Positions 46,118-56,698 of a stretch of 64,000 nucleotides of DNA are shown here, one piece after another. Source of the stretch: Symbiodinium natans (lineage: Eukaryota > Sar > Dinophyceae > Suessiales > Symbiodiniaceae); assembly GCA_905221605.1 (NCBI GenBank), contig CAJNDS010000214.1, forward strand, positions 124,501-188,500. Reading direction: 5' to 3'. The translations under genes and the position numbers were made by a program. Numbering within the stretch: position 1 is the first letter of the stretch; every line of letters begins with the position of its first letter. The notes beneath the pieces were generated by a model. The model did not search any database, had not been told where the DNA came from, and saw only the letters and a list, made by a program, of their open reading frames with translations.

Positions 46118-47599
46118 GAAGGCTCAAGATATCTCAAGATGCTCAAGGCGCAAGATATGCATGGCACAGGCACTGCGAAGTGCTTGCGTGCGGGCTCAGA
46201 GCCTCGGGAGCCTCGGGCGACTGCTTGGAGTTGCGGGCAGTGCACGGCCGCGATTAGCGCATGTCGACGGGACTGGCAGAAGGCCCTGGCTTTGCTGTCA
46301 CAGTTGGAGGAGAACACGCAGCCGGACGTAATCACGTACACGGCTGTGATAAGCACATGCGTCAGGGTCGGCAGGTGGCAACATGCTCTTGGACTGCTCG
46401 AGAGGCTGCAGAAACAGGACGTGGAACCTGATGTGATTGTGTACAATGCTGCCATTTCTGCTTGTGAGAAGGGTGGGCAGTGGCAACATGCCGTGCTCTG
46501 CCTTTCAGACATGCGAGATGCTTCCGTTTCGAGTGATGTCATCACGTACAACGCAACCATGAGCTCGCTGGAAAAGGGCAATCAATGGCAGCATGCCATT
46601 GCGCTGTTGGCGGACCTCGAACAGCACACTCAGCTGACCGTGATCACATATAATGCAGCGATGGCTGCTTGCGGCCGAGGTGGGCAGTGGCAATTAGCGC
46701 TGTCTCTGTTACATGGTCTTGACCAAGCTGGTCTTGAAAGGACACAAGTATCATGCAGTTCAGCAGTCTCTGCTTGCGCAAGAGCTGCGCAGTGGCAGTA
46801 TGCATTGTTCTTACTCATGGCACTTCAGGCACAGGATATCCGTGCAAATGAGATTGTCTATGGTGCGACAATCAGTGCATGCGAAAACCGTGGGAGGTGG
46901 CAGCATGCATTGTCTTTGTTATCCAGGATGAATCAGATGCGGCTTCGACAAGACGTGATTGTGTATGGTGCCGTCATCAGTGCGTGTGAGAAGGCTGAAC
47001 AGTGGAGCCTTGCGCTCAGCCTGTTGTCGGAACTGATCCTGAAAGGAGGGCAGGCAGACGTCATTGCATTCAACGCAGCCATCAGCGCATGCGAGAAAGG
47101 GAGTCAATGGTTCTGTTCCGCCAAGCTGTTACAGCAAATGCATGACATGGCTGTTCAAGGAGATGTCGTCACGTTCAGCGCAGCCATCAGCGCCCATGAG
47201 AAAGGCAGTCGTTGGCAGGACTGCTTAGCATTGCTGGCAACTGTTGTCGAGCATGATGTCAAGCTGGATGTGATCGCCTATGCCGTGGCCATCAGCGCTT
47301 GCGCGCAGGGTTCCTGCTGGACAGGGGCCTTGCTCTTGCTCGAAGGTTGCCGCCTGCACCGGCCTGTCAATGACGTTGCCTTCGACATGTCGTTGCGTGC
47401 CTGCCTTCGGGCTGGCCAGGGGAGCCATGTCGTGCGGATCTTGCAAACCCTCCAGGAGGACTCTCTGCGGGACTACCTGCAAAGCGCAGCTCTGGCTTTA
47501 CGAACTGCCCGCTCAAGCAAAACTGTCACAATGCACTCAGCTCTGCAACATGCAGCAACCTCCTTGCTCCCTGCTAGTGTGTGGCTGCCAGGCACCTGA
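46118..47599 (+). CDS. Pentatricopeptide repeat (PPR) protein
   Basis: An uninterrupted frame of about 493 codons carries 11-12 consecutive 34-36 residue PPR motifs. The repeat core is D-V-I-x-Y-N-A-x-I-S-A-C-E-K-G-x-Q-W-x-x-A-L-x-L-L, as in the repeats starting near 46320, 46425, 46530, 46635, 46845, 46950, 47055, 47160 and 47265. The last, degenerate repeat ends in a helical tail of about 60 residues. PPR proteins bind organellar RNA base by base and act in processing, editing or translation in plastid or mitochondrion. The first in-frame ATG is at 46139, after one acceptor-like tttgcag (46111-46117). An upstream mini-exon such as MEMSEK (46042-46059, then GTGGTG) would be in phase. No DYW or PGM editing domain is seen. 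Confidence 0.9.
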   Translation, partial: EGSRYLKMLKAQDMHGTGTAKCLRAGSEPREPRATAWSCGQCTAAISACRRDWQKALALLSQLEENTQPDVITYTAVISTCVRVGRWQHALGLLERLQKQDVEPDVIVYNAAISACEKGGQWQHAVLCLSDMRDASVSSDVITYNATMSSLEKGNQWQHAIALLADLEQHTQLTVITYNAAMAACGRGGQWQLALSLLHGLDQAGLERTQVSCSSAVSACARAAQWQYALFLLMALQAQDIRANEIVYGATISACENRGRWQHALSLLSRMNQMRLRQDVIVYGAVISACEKAEQWSLALSLLSELILKGGQADVIAFNAAISACEKGSQWFCSAKLLQQMHDMAVQGDVVTFSAAISAHEKGSRWQDCLALLATVVEHDVKLDVIAYAVAISACAQGSCWTGALLLLEGCRLHRPVNDVAFDMSLRACLRAGQGSHVVRILQTLQEDSLRDYLQSAALALRTARSSKTVTMHSALQHAATSLLPASVWLPGT

Positions 47600-48688
47600 G
47601 GACCAAGACCAAGAAGCAAAAGCCCAGCCGGCATGTGGTGCTGCTTTTGGGAGTGGCACTGAATGGTGAATGTGGGGTACAGGTGTGTTGTTTAGGATCT
47701 TGGAGTTAGGGAAAAGATAGCCTTTTTAAGGTTTGGGGAAGGAGCTTCGGTTTCAACACCCTAAATTGGAAAGGATGTGTTCTGTGGCAGAATCAACGTT
47801 GAACTGTTGACTCTTGTGCCAGGACAGAAGAGGCAGACCCAGACTTCGATTTCGCTGCCTCCTCAGGGAAAAAAGCTGAGAAAAAAACCGCAGCGCATGA
47901 AATAAGCCCAGCGTCGCTGCAATCCATCTGAGCTGGCATCTGGGAGCAAGGTGCTTGACCATGCACGCATCGAGTTTGGCCGTGGGCGACACCAGAGTGC
48001 CGGCATCTTGCATGCAGACATTCCGCAGACCTTGCACCTATATGCTACTTGTAGTTCAAGTCTATACGCGGATTGACAGTTTAAACGCTTTCTTGACCAG
48101 ATCGCCGCTTCTGCAAAATACTGTCTTCGGTCTCCTGTGGAGGTAGTTCGGCCGTTCGCGGAGCTCACGTCACTTTCAGGCCTCGGGTCATTTTTTCAAC
48201 TTGCCCATCGGTCTGTCTCTCTATGTGGCTTCTGCCTCAGGAAAGGTCGATGTACAGACTACGAGCCACTTCGATGCACCAATGCAGTCCATTGTGCCCT
48301 GAAGCACTCATGGCGCTGCATGCCCTTGGTCTCTTTCCGCAGTCGGACCTTCAAGCATGGGCCAACGTTGGATATCCAAGCAGCTTCCCGTACATGTTTG
48401 CACAATTTTGCTCAGCAACATGGCCCATTAGGCAGCCATGCAAGAGAAGTGCAAAACTGAAGAACTGGCATTGTTTAGCTGCGACGAGCCATTCAGCAAG
48501 GTGTGCAACCAGTGTCAAATCAGTGTGCAATACTCACAAAAAGGGAGCTTGGAGAGCCCCGGTATCGATTGGGTATCGTATCGACTCACTTTACAGCGCC
48601 TGTAGATTACCCTCGGAGTGCCCTTGGGGAAATATGGGGAAGTTAGGTTCTTGCCTCCTTGCTGAGAGCCTCTGAGACGGATCTAGCC
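47600..48688. other. Intergenic stretch between PPR and plastid-protein genes
   Basis: No telomere-like arrays, elements or domains seen. Short open frames only. Confidence 0.4.
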
Positions 48689-49168
48689 ATGGCTTTCTGC
48701 CTCGGCCAGGGCACGAGAAGACCTTCTCATGGTCGCGTGTGCCGCTTGAAAACGCCGCTGGTGCTGCTTGTGCTGATGGCAACCCTTTCAGAGTCCCTGA
48801 GCCATCTGAGTCATCGGATGAATCTGAGCCCGGAAAAGCGCTGGTCGGTGCGCTGCTTTGCGGCGCCGGCCGGTGAGGCGCCGGCCGGTGAGGACTACGA
48901 GGCAGCTTTTTCTAAGGAGAGGCTGAAACGGCTGAAGCAGGTCCGTGAGACTGAGGCTGCCCAGGCCAAGACACCAAAGGCCCCAAAGAAGCAGGAGCCC
49001 TTCCTGGGCGCAGCCTTCTTTGATGGGCGAGCCGTCGAGCCCGAGTCCGGTAAGAACTTCTTGACTGCGCCGGAGTGGGACGTCCTTGTCAAGCTTGTGG
49101 CAGTGCTGATGGTTCTCACAACCGTCGTCTTCGCATATAAAATGTCACCGTGGGGACGTGGCTTCTGA
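48689..49168 (+). CDS. Small plastid-targeted membrane protein, unidentified
   Basis: An intact, apparently intron-free frame of 159 codons starts at ATG in a good context (GCCATGG). Residues about 20-38 (LKTPLVLLVLMATLSESLS) look like a signal peptide. They are followed by a Ser/Arg-rich stretch and CFAAPAG, which fits the two-part leaders of dinoflagellate plastid proteins. The mature part is Lys/Ala-rich, with QEPFLGAAFFDGR. It ends in one membrane span (LVKLVAVLMVLTTVVFAYKM) and a short tail, SPWGRGF. A duplicated 15-base segment codes APAGE twice. The C-terminal single span recalls small thylakoid subunits but I do not recognise the family. Confidence 0.7.
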   Translation: MAFCLGQGTRRPSHGRVCRLKTPLVLLVLMATLSESLSHLSHRMNLSPEKRWSVRCFAAPAGEAPAGEDYEAAFSKERLKRLKQVRETEAAQAKTPKAPKKQEPFLGAAFFDGRAVEPESGKNFLTAPEWDVLVKLVAVLMVLTTVVFAYKMSPWGRGF

Positions 49169-49169
49169 C

Positions 49170-50460
49170 TTCGTTGTTCCATCTGCCGTGCTCCGCACGG
49201 CCAAGGCAGTGTGAACTCGATTTATTAGTGTAATGTAACTCTTTTCCTGGGGAAGTCATCAACAGAATGGCAGATCAGCTGGGTTCGCCACGCGTGAGAG
49301 GGGGCGGTGGAAAAACAGCACTGATCCGGATGTGCTGATATGTATTGTCAGCTTTCCGGCTACAAGGCTCGTGAACTGTCGCATGAATAGTGCGTGGTTT
49401 TGAGTGTGCTGCGTTGACCGGGCGGAATCTTCGTTTAAGGTGTCGGTAACTTTTCGACAGAGCTGCACTGACAGCGTCCCGGGGGCTATCAGCGAATCCG
49501 GAATTCCTCGAATCTGCGATTTTGCGACATAGCAACTCTTCAGTCGACAGACCCAGTCACACACAAGTACTGGGTCCTAGCAAATCGTCGCTCGTCATGG
49601 CCACGCAGAGCGAAGCCACATGCGCCGAAGCTATAAGTCATCCTGGCACCGCTCTGGGACAATAGTCCCCATAATAAGAAGAACGGTCATTGCTAATAAT
49701 ACTAGTAGTAATAACAACAATAAAAATCAAAATAATCATAGTAATAATAATTATAACAATAACAATAAGAAACATAATAGTAATCACAATATTGGTAATC
49801 ATTGCGTTTGCAATCATGCCCAATCATCCCATGTCCTTCGTCGAGCGTCTGCGAGTGTGATTGAACTCGAATGTCGCGCGCACGCTTCTGTTTCTCTTGT
49901 ATACGACCACTACTGCAGCTACTCGTATGAAGGGCCGCTGCACCAAGACTTGCAAAACACATCTACCTCCAATTAATTCTCTGTGGCGCGTTAGCTCCTA
50001 AGGCCCGTGGTCAACATCTCGGGTCGAGAGGCACCTGTGCAAATGACCCCCTTTTTTGTCTGGTGAGCTCTGTGCAGTGCCTTTTGCCGCTGCGTTTTGT
50101 GTTCATGGTGTTGCCGCGTCCCTTTTGACTTGGCGCTTTCGGCTGAGAACTGAAAGCAAATGGCACAGCTACGGGATAGGCTGCCTGTAACCAGCCTGCT
50201 GCCAATCACTTCGCATTTCAGACTGCACGCCGTATCAGGCCAGCACAACGACCGTATTGACCCCGCGCATTCATCCCATCCCTGGACTTTGTAGCGCCTG
50301 CACAACAACAACCTCTTCGTCTTCACCCACCAGCATGCGCTTGGAGCAATGGTGGCAGATGCAACCACCTGCAACCAGAACATGTTCTGGCAGCAGCGCT
50401 GGCTTTACATGTCCGAGGCGATGGCCATGGTTTAAAAGTTTTCTAAGTAAAGCTGTCAGG
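49170..50460. other. Stretch without a supported gene
   Basis: AAT-rich repeats at 49693-49795; no domain recognised. Confidence 0.4.
49693..49795. repeat. AAT-rich imperfect repeat
   Basis: AATAAT/AACAAT units over about 100 bases. A similar short block lies at 52640-52705. Confidence 0.8.
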
Positions 50461-50518
50461 GTGTGTGTGTGTGTGTGTGTGTGTGGGTGCGCGTGTGCGT
50501 GTGCGTGTGCGTGTGCGC

Positions 50519-50580
<62 letters not shown>
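50461..50580. repeat. GT microsatellite
   Basis: About 58 GT units with GC interruptions near 50490-50520. Confidence 0.95.
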
Positions 50581-50581
<1 letters not shown>

Positions 50582-50840
50582 TTTCAATGTTTTTCGACTA
50601 CAATCCATGGACATGGCATTCGCGACAGAAATCATCAGGGAGCATCAGCCTCGCGAGCCTCACGGCTACTGCGTATCCATGCGTTAATTATGTTAATTCA
50701 CAGAGAGCCTCAGCATCCGGGTCTCATGGAAGCCTTGTGCATGCGGAGCCTCTCCGCCCGCGCTACGCATGTGCGTCCGGCCGGGCATTGTAGGAGGGCC
50801 AAGTACTGAACGGAATGCCACTGCGAGTGGTGGTCACGAG

Positions 50841-51083
50841 ATGAGTTCCCAACTAACTCTTAAGTATGTTGGTTTGGGGCCCGGTCACGAGCGTGAGATG
50901 TGGCAGGAATTCAACTCAGGGAGATGGTTGCAAAATCCGGTGAGAGCAGCGTCATGCGGCGCCGATCTGCAGAAGTATTGTGGCGGGAACGCGCAAGTTG
51001 CTGTTTGGTTTCGGTGCTTAGATCCGGGTGGGGCAAATCCCTTAAATTCTTGGGTTGTAAGGGCAAGCACCGAAACCGAATAA
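50841..51083 (+). CDS. Candidate small ORF
   Basis: ATG frame of 80 codons: MSSQLTLKYVGLGPGHEREM, then WQEFNSGRWLQNP. No family recognised. Confidence 0.3.
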   Translation: MSSQLTLKYVGLGPGHEREMWQEFNSGRWLQNPVRAASCGADLQKYCGGNAQVAVWFRCLDPGGANPLNSWVVRASTETE

Positions 51084-51099
51084 TAACTTATGGTTGAGT

Positions 51100-52400
51100 T
51101 CTCTTATAAATTAAACCCCACTATTTTTCAATGACTGGAAAGACCTAAGCCCTGAACCCCGTCGGCCGTGGCTTGTGGGATTTAGGGTAGGGCTTGTACA
51201 CCGCCTTATCAGCCGCTCTTAAGTCCTGAAGAGCACGTGGCTTAAACGCAATCCCCCCAAAAGCCGTGATCCGAATCGTACGGCTTCTGATGTGCGCTGA
51301 ATCGCCTGAATCGGACGGGCGGCGAGCCAGCTCACGGAACCCCATGATCCGAAATCGCTGAGTTGCGTCGTTGCCCTGCTCATGGAGTTTCAGAGTCATC
51401 GATGACCACCCCTGTGCATGCTTCAGTGCGTGCCGTGATCCGCAAACACAGGTTGGGTCGTCTCCGCGACAATGCTACAATTCATCTCAGGCAATGTCCT
51501 AGCCGTGCAAAGGATCTTTGCCAAACATGGTGCGCAGACCCAGCGGAAAGTGATGCGGGCATGTCTCATGAGCCCGCGTTCCGTGCATTCGCCAACGCCG
51601 AAGCAGTTTTTTGATGGGCGACGAATGTGGTTTCACTAATGATGGGAAGGGAAGGTCGGGCTGCTTTCGGGAAATGAGCCACCCAAAGCCCGTTTTGGCG
51701 CCGGAGTCCCTCCCCAGAGTTTTACCGATGGCCCAGGCCTAGAGGGGGCCAGGCGCCACACTGAGGGTTGGGGTGCGTTCACACGATTTTGAGCCTCCAT
51801 GTCATGACATTATGTAGATCCAAGCAAGGACGATCAATGTGAACGCTGCATGAGGAACACGTTACCCTAGTCAAACACGATGACTAAGCCACATATACTA
51901 AGCCCGCAGTTCTGGCGCGGTAACCGTGCGACCACAGAACCAGATAGTAGCAGACCACCCATTGCCGCTAAACCTTGCGTTGGCCTTGCATATGAGGTAT
52001 GAAAACGACATGACAAACGTGACCCTGTTTGCAGAGGCAACGAAGTAGACGACTCTTAGCAAGATCCAACAGCACCCTTGTTGATGGCAAGGGAGGCGGC
52101 AATGTGTTAATGAGGCTCACTCGCATTCATAAAGACCAACCCAAGCCTCAATCAGGTGGTGCCGCGGATTGGAACCGCCAGCATTCTCACCGCCAGTGTG
52201 ACCATTGAGCGGATGATTTCGCAGGCCCACCGTTGCGCCCTTCAAGCCAAAGTGGCTGCATGTTGCGGTGAGATGCTGTAGGCGTGGTGCATATCCTTGC
52301 TTTGCCTCTGTTCGCCCTGGCCAGTCTGTGCGGACATCGTCCGGCCGGCTGCCAGAGGCCACCGCGATGGACAGGCTCAGCGGTGGCCCAACCTTGGGAG
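51100..52400. other. Stretch without a supported gene
   Basis: No repeats, elements or motifs recognised. Confidence 0.35.
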
Positions 52401-52402
52401 AA

Positions 52403-52494
52403 ACCCTAAACCCTAAACCTAAACCCTAAACCCTAAACCCTAAACCCTAAACCCTAAACCCTAAACCCTAAACCCTAAACCCTAAACCCTAAAC
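52403..52494 (-). repeat. CCCTAAA array
   Basis: Thirteen nearly perfect units. Confidence 0.95.
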
Positions 52495-52780
52495 GGCCTT
52501 GGGCTGATCTGTTGATGCATTTTGTTGATTCAATGGCAGGTGGAGCATCTTCCGCAGGACCGTCGGCCGCTGGCTCTACATAGTTGGGGCTGGAGATGGC
52601 TGGAACATGTCGGAGCAAAGTGTAGACTTAGAATAGTATGTACTAAAAATCATAAGAATAAGAAAAGGAATAAGAATAATGCTAATAATAGAAATAATAA
52701 TAGTTGATGCCTTGAACCTTGCCCAGACTTCACCTTGCCAGCAGCAAGCAGGTAAGCAAACTTCTCTGACCTTCCTGCAG

Positions 52781-52846
52781 ATCTGGGCGACCCGAGAAAT
52801 GAAGCTCACCTTGGATTGCGCCGGGGCCGCAGTTGAGAGGTTGAGG
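52781..52846 (+). CDS. Carrier-like gene, candidate first visible exon
   Basis: After cttcctgcag: IWATREMKLTLDCAGAAVER then LR. Confidence 0.4.
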
Positions 52847-54562
52847 AGGGTTTGATGGATGAGTCCCTGGTAGGCTTTGATTAGCACATGATGGCCGAAG
52901 CAAAACCAAGGCTGCACTGACGATGACGTAGTTTAAGAGCTATCGTTGGTGCGGGCACAGGCCAAAGCCGCTACTTCAGAACATGGAAGAAATCTGTTTC
53001 GCTGAGCTCAATGTTGATGAACAGCATATGTACCGAACATTGTTGAAGATGCCATTCCCTAGTTGGTTGACAGAGGTGTTGCCCCCGGCTGCGTCCGTCA
53101 TGGTTGCCTGTGGCGTTGTTGGCAGCGTGGCTAGCAACGGCATGCAGCGGCTAGCACTGTGAGGCACAGGTTCTGCCATGTTAAGTTTAGATATGTTTCC
53201 GGTGCAGCCCAGGTGTTCCTTGCTCGTCGCTTCAGTACAACTGGATAATCCAGGACTTCGGAAAGTGCAGCGACAACTTCTCCTTTTGGTTAGGAATGTC
53301 CGCATGCATGCTCCAGAACTCGCACGGCCAACACATCCATGCCCCAACCTGCGCTGTTGAATCCTTATTTTTCGCTTGTCTCTTGTCTGCCCGTTTGTTA
53401 TTTTTTCAAACATCTTGGGCCTCCCTTGGCCGGCAAATTCAGGATACCTACAGGCACTACAAGCTGGAGCCTCCCATGGCTCCCGGCATTTGGGGCTTCG
53501 TGCGCCGGAACGTGGCGCCGGGAATCGTTTGGTCATTCCTGCGCGCCGGATGCAGCACAGGCAGTTTGAGACTCCGCTCTGGAAGCTATTGCGTAGGGCT
53601 TTTTGGAAGTTATGCCGGTTCAGGGAGATGTGCAGCTGTGCACGGACACATACGGACACTCGTGGCAAGCTGTGCACGGACACATACGGACACTCGTGGC
53701 AAGGTCGGGAATGCTCAGATGTGCAGTCTCGCCTGTCTCTTGGACCTGGACAGGGGGCAGCCTCTGCATGGGCCCTTCGATACGTGATCAGATCCAGCGC
53801 CAGGCCGAGGCAAGGGCAGAGAGGGCAGAATCTCTCATTGCCTCAGAGGATCTGTTCGCAAGTCGATGCAAAGTCTTCGAACGCCGAACACAGAGTGAGG
53901 CATATGGGAGGCGACTGCCAGGCCAGGCTGGGGGTCTTGTTTTTTTGTTTTGGTTTTAGCTTTTCTTCTAGAGTGTTGAGGGGGATCTGACACATATGCG
54001 GAGACTTTGAGAGCCTTTTCTATAAGCCTCCATGGTGCAGATCGCTTCTGCAGCCTCATCGCTGGCTTGGCCACTGGCGCCGTCGGCTCCATGGCAACAC
54101 AGCACTTCGGCGCTTGCTTTGTCGGGGTTGGTACGTCTCGGGGTTGGTACATGTTTTTTGCCTAGCATGCGCCGACGGTCCTGATTGAGGTTTCATCCCC
54201 CTAACTGCAAGTGACTCAGGTGGGTCCACAATGTCACGCTGGTAGCAGGAAGAATGTCGGCGTTGGGAGAGGCCATGCAGGCCCAAGCAGCGCTGGGCCA
54301 GAATGTTCTGTGACAACACCGCTGTGACAACTGACAACGACACAACTCGAAGTGTGTCAGTGCAAAACAGGCGCCGCATTACACGACCACTGCGCTCTTC
54401 AAGGCATGGCGAGAGCTCGGAGACTTGGCTGCACGTTTGCTGATGTCTGCTTTTCCTAACAATCCAGTTGCTTCACGCTTCAAGATCTTCGAGGTGCTGC
54501 AAGCATGCCGAAGGACCATGAAAGATGTGATGAGCTGTCAGGACTCAGCCTCTTCTACGTGA
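52781..54562 (+). CDS. Multi-exon membrane protein, possibly mitochondrial-carrier-like
   Basis: Six + strand pieces join mostly in phase: 52781-52846, 52980-53153, 53443-53560, 53754-53881, 54041-54119 and 54371-54562. Key segments are SVMVACGVVGSVASNGMQRL, GFVRRNVAPGIVWSFLRAGC followed across the junction by STGGGSLCMGP, a charged helix AEARAERAESLIASEDLFAS, LIAGLATGAVGSMATQHF, and a last exon with HYTTTALFKAWRELGDLAAR and a stop at 54560. Alternating small-residue membrane helices and basic loops recall the mitochondrial carrier superfamily, but I do not see three clear P-x-(D/E)-x-x-(K/R) signatures, so the family is a guess. Confidence 0.5.
52980..53153 (+). CDS. Carrier-like gene exon
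   Basis: After gctacttcag: NMEEICFAELNVDEQHMYRT, then LLKMPFPSWLTEVLPPAASV and a membrane segment; GC donor (gcactg), phase 0. Confidence 0.55.
53443..53560 (+). CDS. Carrier-like gene exon
   Basis: After gcaaattcag: DTYRHYKLEPPMAPGIWGFV then RRNVAPGIVWSFLRAGCST plus one base, GC donor (gcagtt). Confidence 0.55.
53754..53881 (+). CDS. Carrier-like gene exon
   Basis: After cctggacag: completes Gly, then GSLCMGPSIRDQIQRQAEAR and AERAESLIASEDLFASRCK. The carried-over base restores the frame exactly. Confidence 0.55.
54041..54119 (+). CDS. Carrier-like gene exon
   Basis: After catggtgcag: RFCSLIAGLATGAVGSMATQ then HF, GC donor (gcgctt). Confidence 0.5.
54371..54562 (+). CDS. Carrier-like gene, last exon
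   Basis: After gcaaaacag: APHYTTTALFKAWRELGDLA then ARLLMSAFPNNPVASRFKIF to TGA at 54560-54562. The second half may be read through an unrecognised intron. Confidence 0.45.
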   Translation, partial: APHYTTTALFKAWRELGDLAARLLMSAFPNNPVASRFKIFEVLQACRRTMKDVMSCQDSASST

Positions 54563-54569
54563 ATTTCGG

Positions 54570-55900
54570 CTCTCGGAATCTTGGCCGTGGACCCTCACGT
54601 CGTGTGATGATAATGATGGGAACCCCATGGAACCCCCAAGCCCAGGGATAGCGCGCTCCGGCATAGACATCGCATCTGTCATCCCTGTCCAGAATCTGAA
54701 GTGGCATCTGTTGGCAAACAGGTTCTCTCGGCATGTAATGATGATCGTTGGACACTCATTGATGTGCACCCCCCATGAGGCAACCCTTCCCGAGTCGTGC
54801 CGGAGTCGGGGGCGCAGTACGCGAACAGTAGGAAAACTACAAACACTACACGCTTTTTGTGTTCTCGCAGTTGTTCTTTTCGTGCTATAGATGTTTTTGG
54901 GGAGGGGTTTCTTGTGTTTTTTTGCCATCTTCGTTTTTCGTGTTGTTTTTGCTTTTTGTTTGTTTTGTTTGCGTTGTGTGTGTGTGTGTGTGTATAAGCG
55001 ACACATCTTTTCCGCTGCAGGCTTGCCCCAGTCTCGTGACAAGTTCTGCAGTATCAATTGACGCAACAGCGGGATGGGGTGGGAGGCATTCCTTATCGTT
55101 GGGCAACCGAAAAGGGCACAAAAGAAAAGCTGCAAACAAACCTTCCATTTTGTGAAGCTGCGTGTGAACATACTGCAAGGTTGCGCACTCAGATTCTCCC
55201 AACCAGCTTCACTGGACATGCGTGTGTGCTGCAGGTTTTTTTTTGTCGTTTTTTTGACTGTTCGAGCATTTCGTGTTTGTGCGGCTTTCGCGAACCCTCT
55301 AATGCATATTGCTTTGAAACTTTGCAAGCACACGAAACACCGATTCACTTGCGCGCTGACTCGGCGCCTCTGCCTGCCTCCCGGAAAAGGATGGCCATCA
55401 ATGCCATATACGTGGCCGTGCTGACTGTGCATCTTGTCCCAAGAAGGTTCATGAACGACGTGTGCCGCCTCTGCTTGACATGTCTGCGTTGGGTTGCTAG
55501 GTGCGACGTCTTCATCGTGCTCTAGCTGACTCTAGCTGGGCTTCGCTTTTGTCCATGACAACTGACGGTGTGCAGCGCGCCCACCAGAAAGCTGAACTGC
55601 CTGCTGCTGGCTGACAATGTTGCCCTCGCTTCCGATAGATTGGGTACTGGTAGCTTAGGGTTTAGGGGAGAGCCTGAATCACGGTAGGTGTTCTGGCGCT
55701 GTCCCCTGAGTCGGCCGGTGATGGCCGTGGAGTGTGTGAAGGCGCATTCGTGGCAGGAGTAGCCGAATGTAGCTTGCAAGCAACGCTCAGGCATGTGCAT
55801 GTGCATGAGATTCGCCCGCAAACTCTGGAACTTCTGAATGCGGGAGGTCACCCTTCTTCAGCCACAGCAGAAAGCCGCCATCATCCGCAGCATTCGTATC
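54570..55900. other. Stretch without a supported gene
   Basis: A GT run at 54975-54992 and overlapping open frames on both strands (54545-55432 minus, 55058-55525 plus), none with a motif. Confidence 0.35.
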
Positions 55901-55913
55901 AGGCGATGACAAG

Positions 55914-56055
55914 ACCCTAAACCCTAAACCCTAAACTGGCCCTAAACCCTAAACCCTATAAACCCTATAAACCCTATAAACCCTATAAACCCTATAAACC
56001 CTATAAACCCTATAAACCCTATAAACCCTAAACCCCAAACCCTCAACCCTAAACA
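55914..56055 (-). repeat. CCCTAAA array with a CCCTATAAA nonamer block
   Basis: Ordinary heptamers surround eight perfect units of CCCTATAAA (55954-56025), a telomere unit expanded by two bases. Confidence 0.95.
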
Positions 56056-56156
56056 AGAAGACACAATTCCGACGAAATTTTCTGTGAACTTTGCAGGTCG
56101 GCGAAGCCGCGCCGACTTTCAGAAGAGCTGCGGACTTACACAGGGGTCAGAGTTTA

Positions 56157-56245
56157 GAGTTGAGGGTTTAGGGTTTAGGGTTTATAAGGGTTTAGGGTTT
56201 ATAGAATGTTTAGGGTTTAGGGTTTAGGGTTTCGGGTTTAGGGCT
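56157..56245 (+). repeat. TTTAGGG array with TTTATAAGGG units
   Basis: Opposite orientation to the array at 55914 and carrying the related insertion (GGGTTTATAAGGGTTTAGGG), so the two arrays form a broken inverted pair about 100 bp apart. Confidence 0.9.
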
Positions 56246-56320
56246 CGGTTGTGACGGTTTGTGAACACGTGACGCACAGGGGGAAACAGGAACGCAGGCG
56301 AGTCTTCTCTGTTGCAACAG

Positions 56321-56402
56321 GCATCACGATGAGAATGATGCGGAGCTGGAACAGGCGGCTGGCTTTTCTTAACCTGGGCTTGTTCCTAGACAACCTATGG
56401 GG
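56321..56402 (+). CDS. Exon before a family I intron
   Basis: After ctgttgcaacag: ITMRMMRSWNRRLAFLNLGL then FLDNLW plus two bases. The exon ends TGGGG|GTTTACGG; the GT belongs to the family I element. Phase fits the exon at 56509. Confidence 0.5.
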
Positions 56403-56508
56403 GTTTACGGAAATAGGGGACCCTAGGCCACCCAAGTCCCAAGTAGGATTCCTTATAATAAGGACCCCAACAAGGCACCCACCCCTGCGGAAACCACCAC
56501 TTCGAGAG
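56403..56508. mobile_element. Family I element forming a complete intron
   Basis: GTTTACGGAAATAGGGGACCC ... GCGGAAACCACCACTTCGAGAG. 106 bp with GT and AG at its ends. Confidence 0.65.
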
Positions 56509-56590
56509 GTTTGCCGAAGTCTTGCGCTGGCAGGTGGAGTCGATGAGCGTGGACTTGGCAAAGTGGCAGGAGATCAGATCAGATCAAGAG
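56509..56590 (+). CDS. Exon between two family I elements
   Basis: Completes Gly, then FAEVLRWQVESMSVDLAKWQ and EIRSDQE. Charged helix. It is flanked on both sides by family I copies. Confidence 0.5.
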
Positions 56591-56690
56591 TTGGGGGGTT
56601 TTCGAAACTAGGGGGACCGGGAGCCCCCAATATAGATCCCCAAATAGTAGGATCCCCTTAAGGTACCCCCTAAATCCGGAAACCCCCTAA
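56591..56690. mobile_element. Palindromic element family I
   Basis: TTGGGGGGTTTTCGAAACTAGGGGG ... CCCCCTAAATCCGGAAACCCCC, with CCCAAATAGTAGGATCCCCTT. Confidence 0.75.
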
Positions 56691-56698
56691 CTGACCAG

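Noticed and set aside
50461-50580. Cys-Val repeat proteins
   Set aside because: Products of the GT microsatellite.
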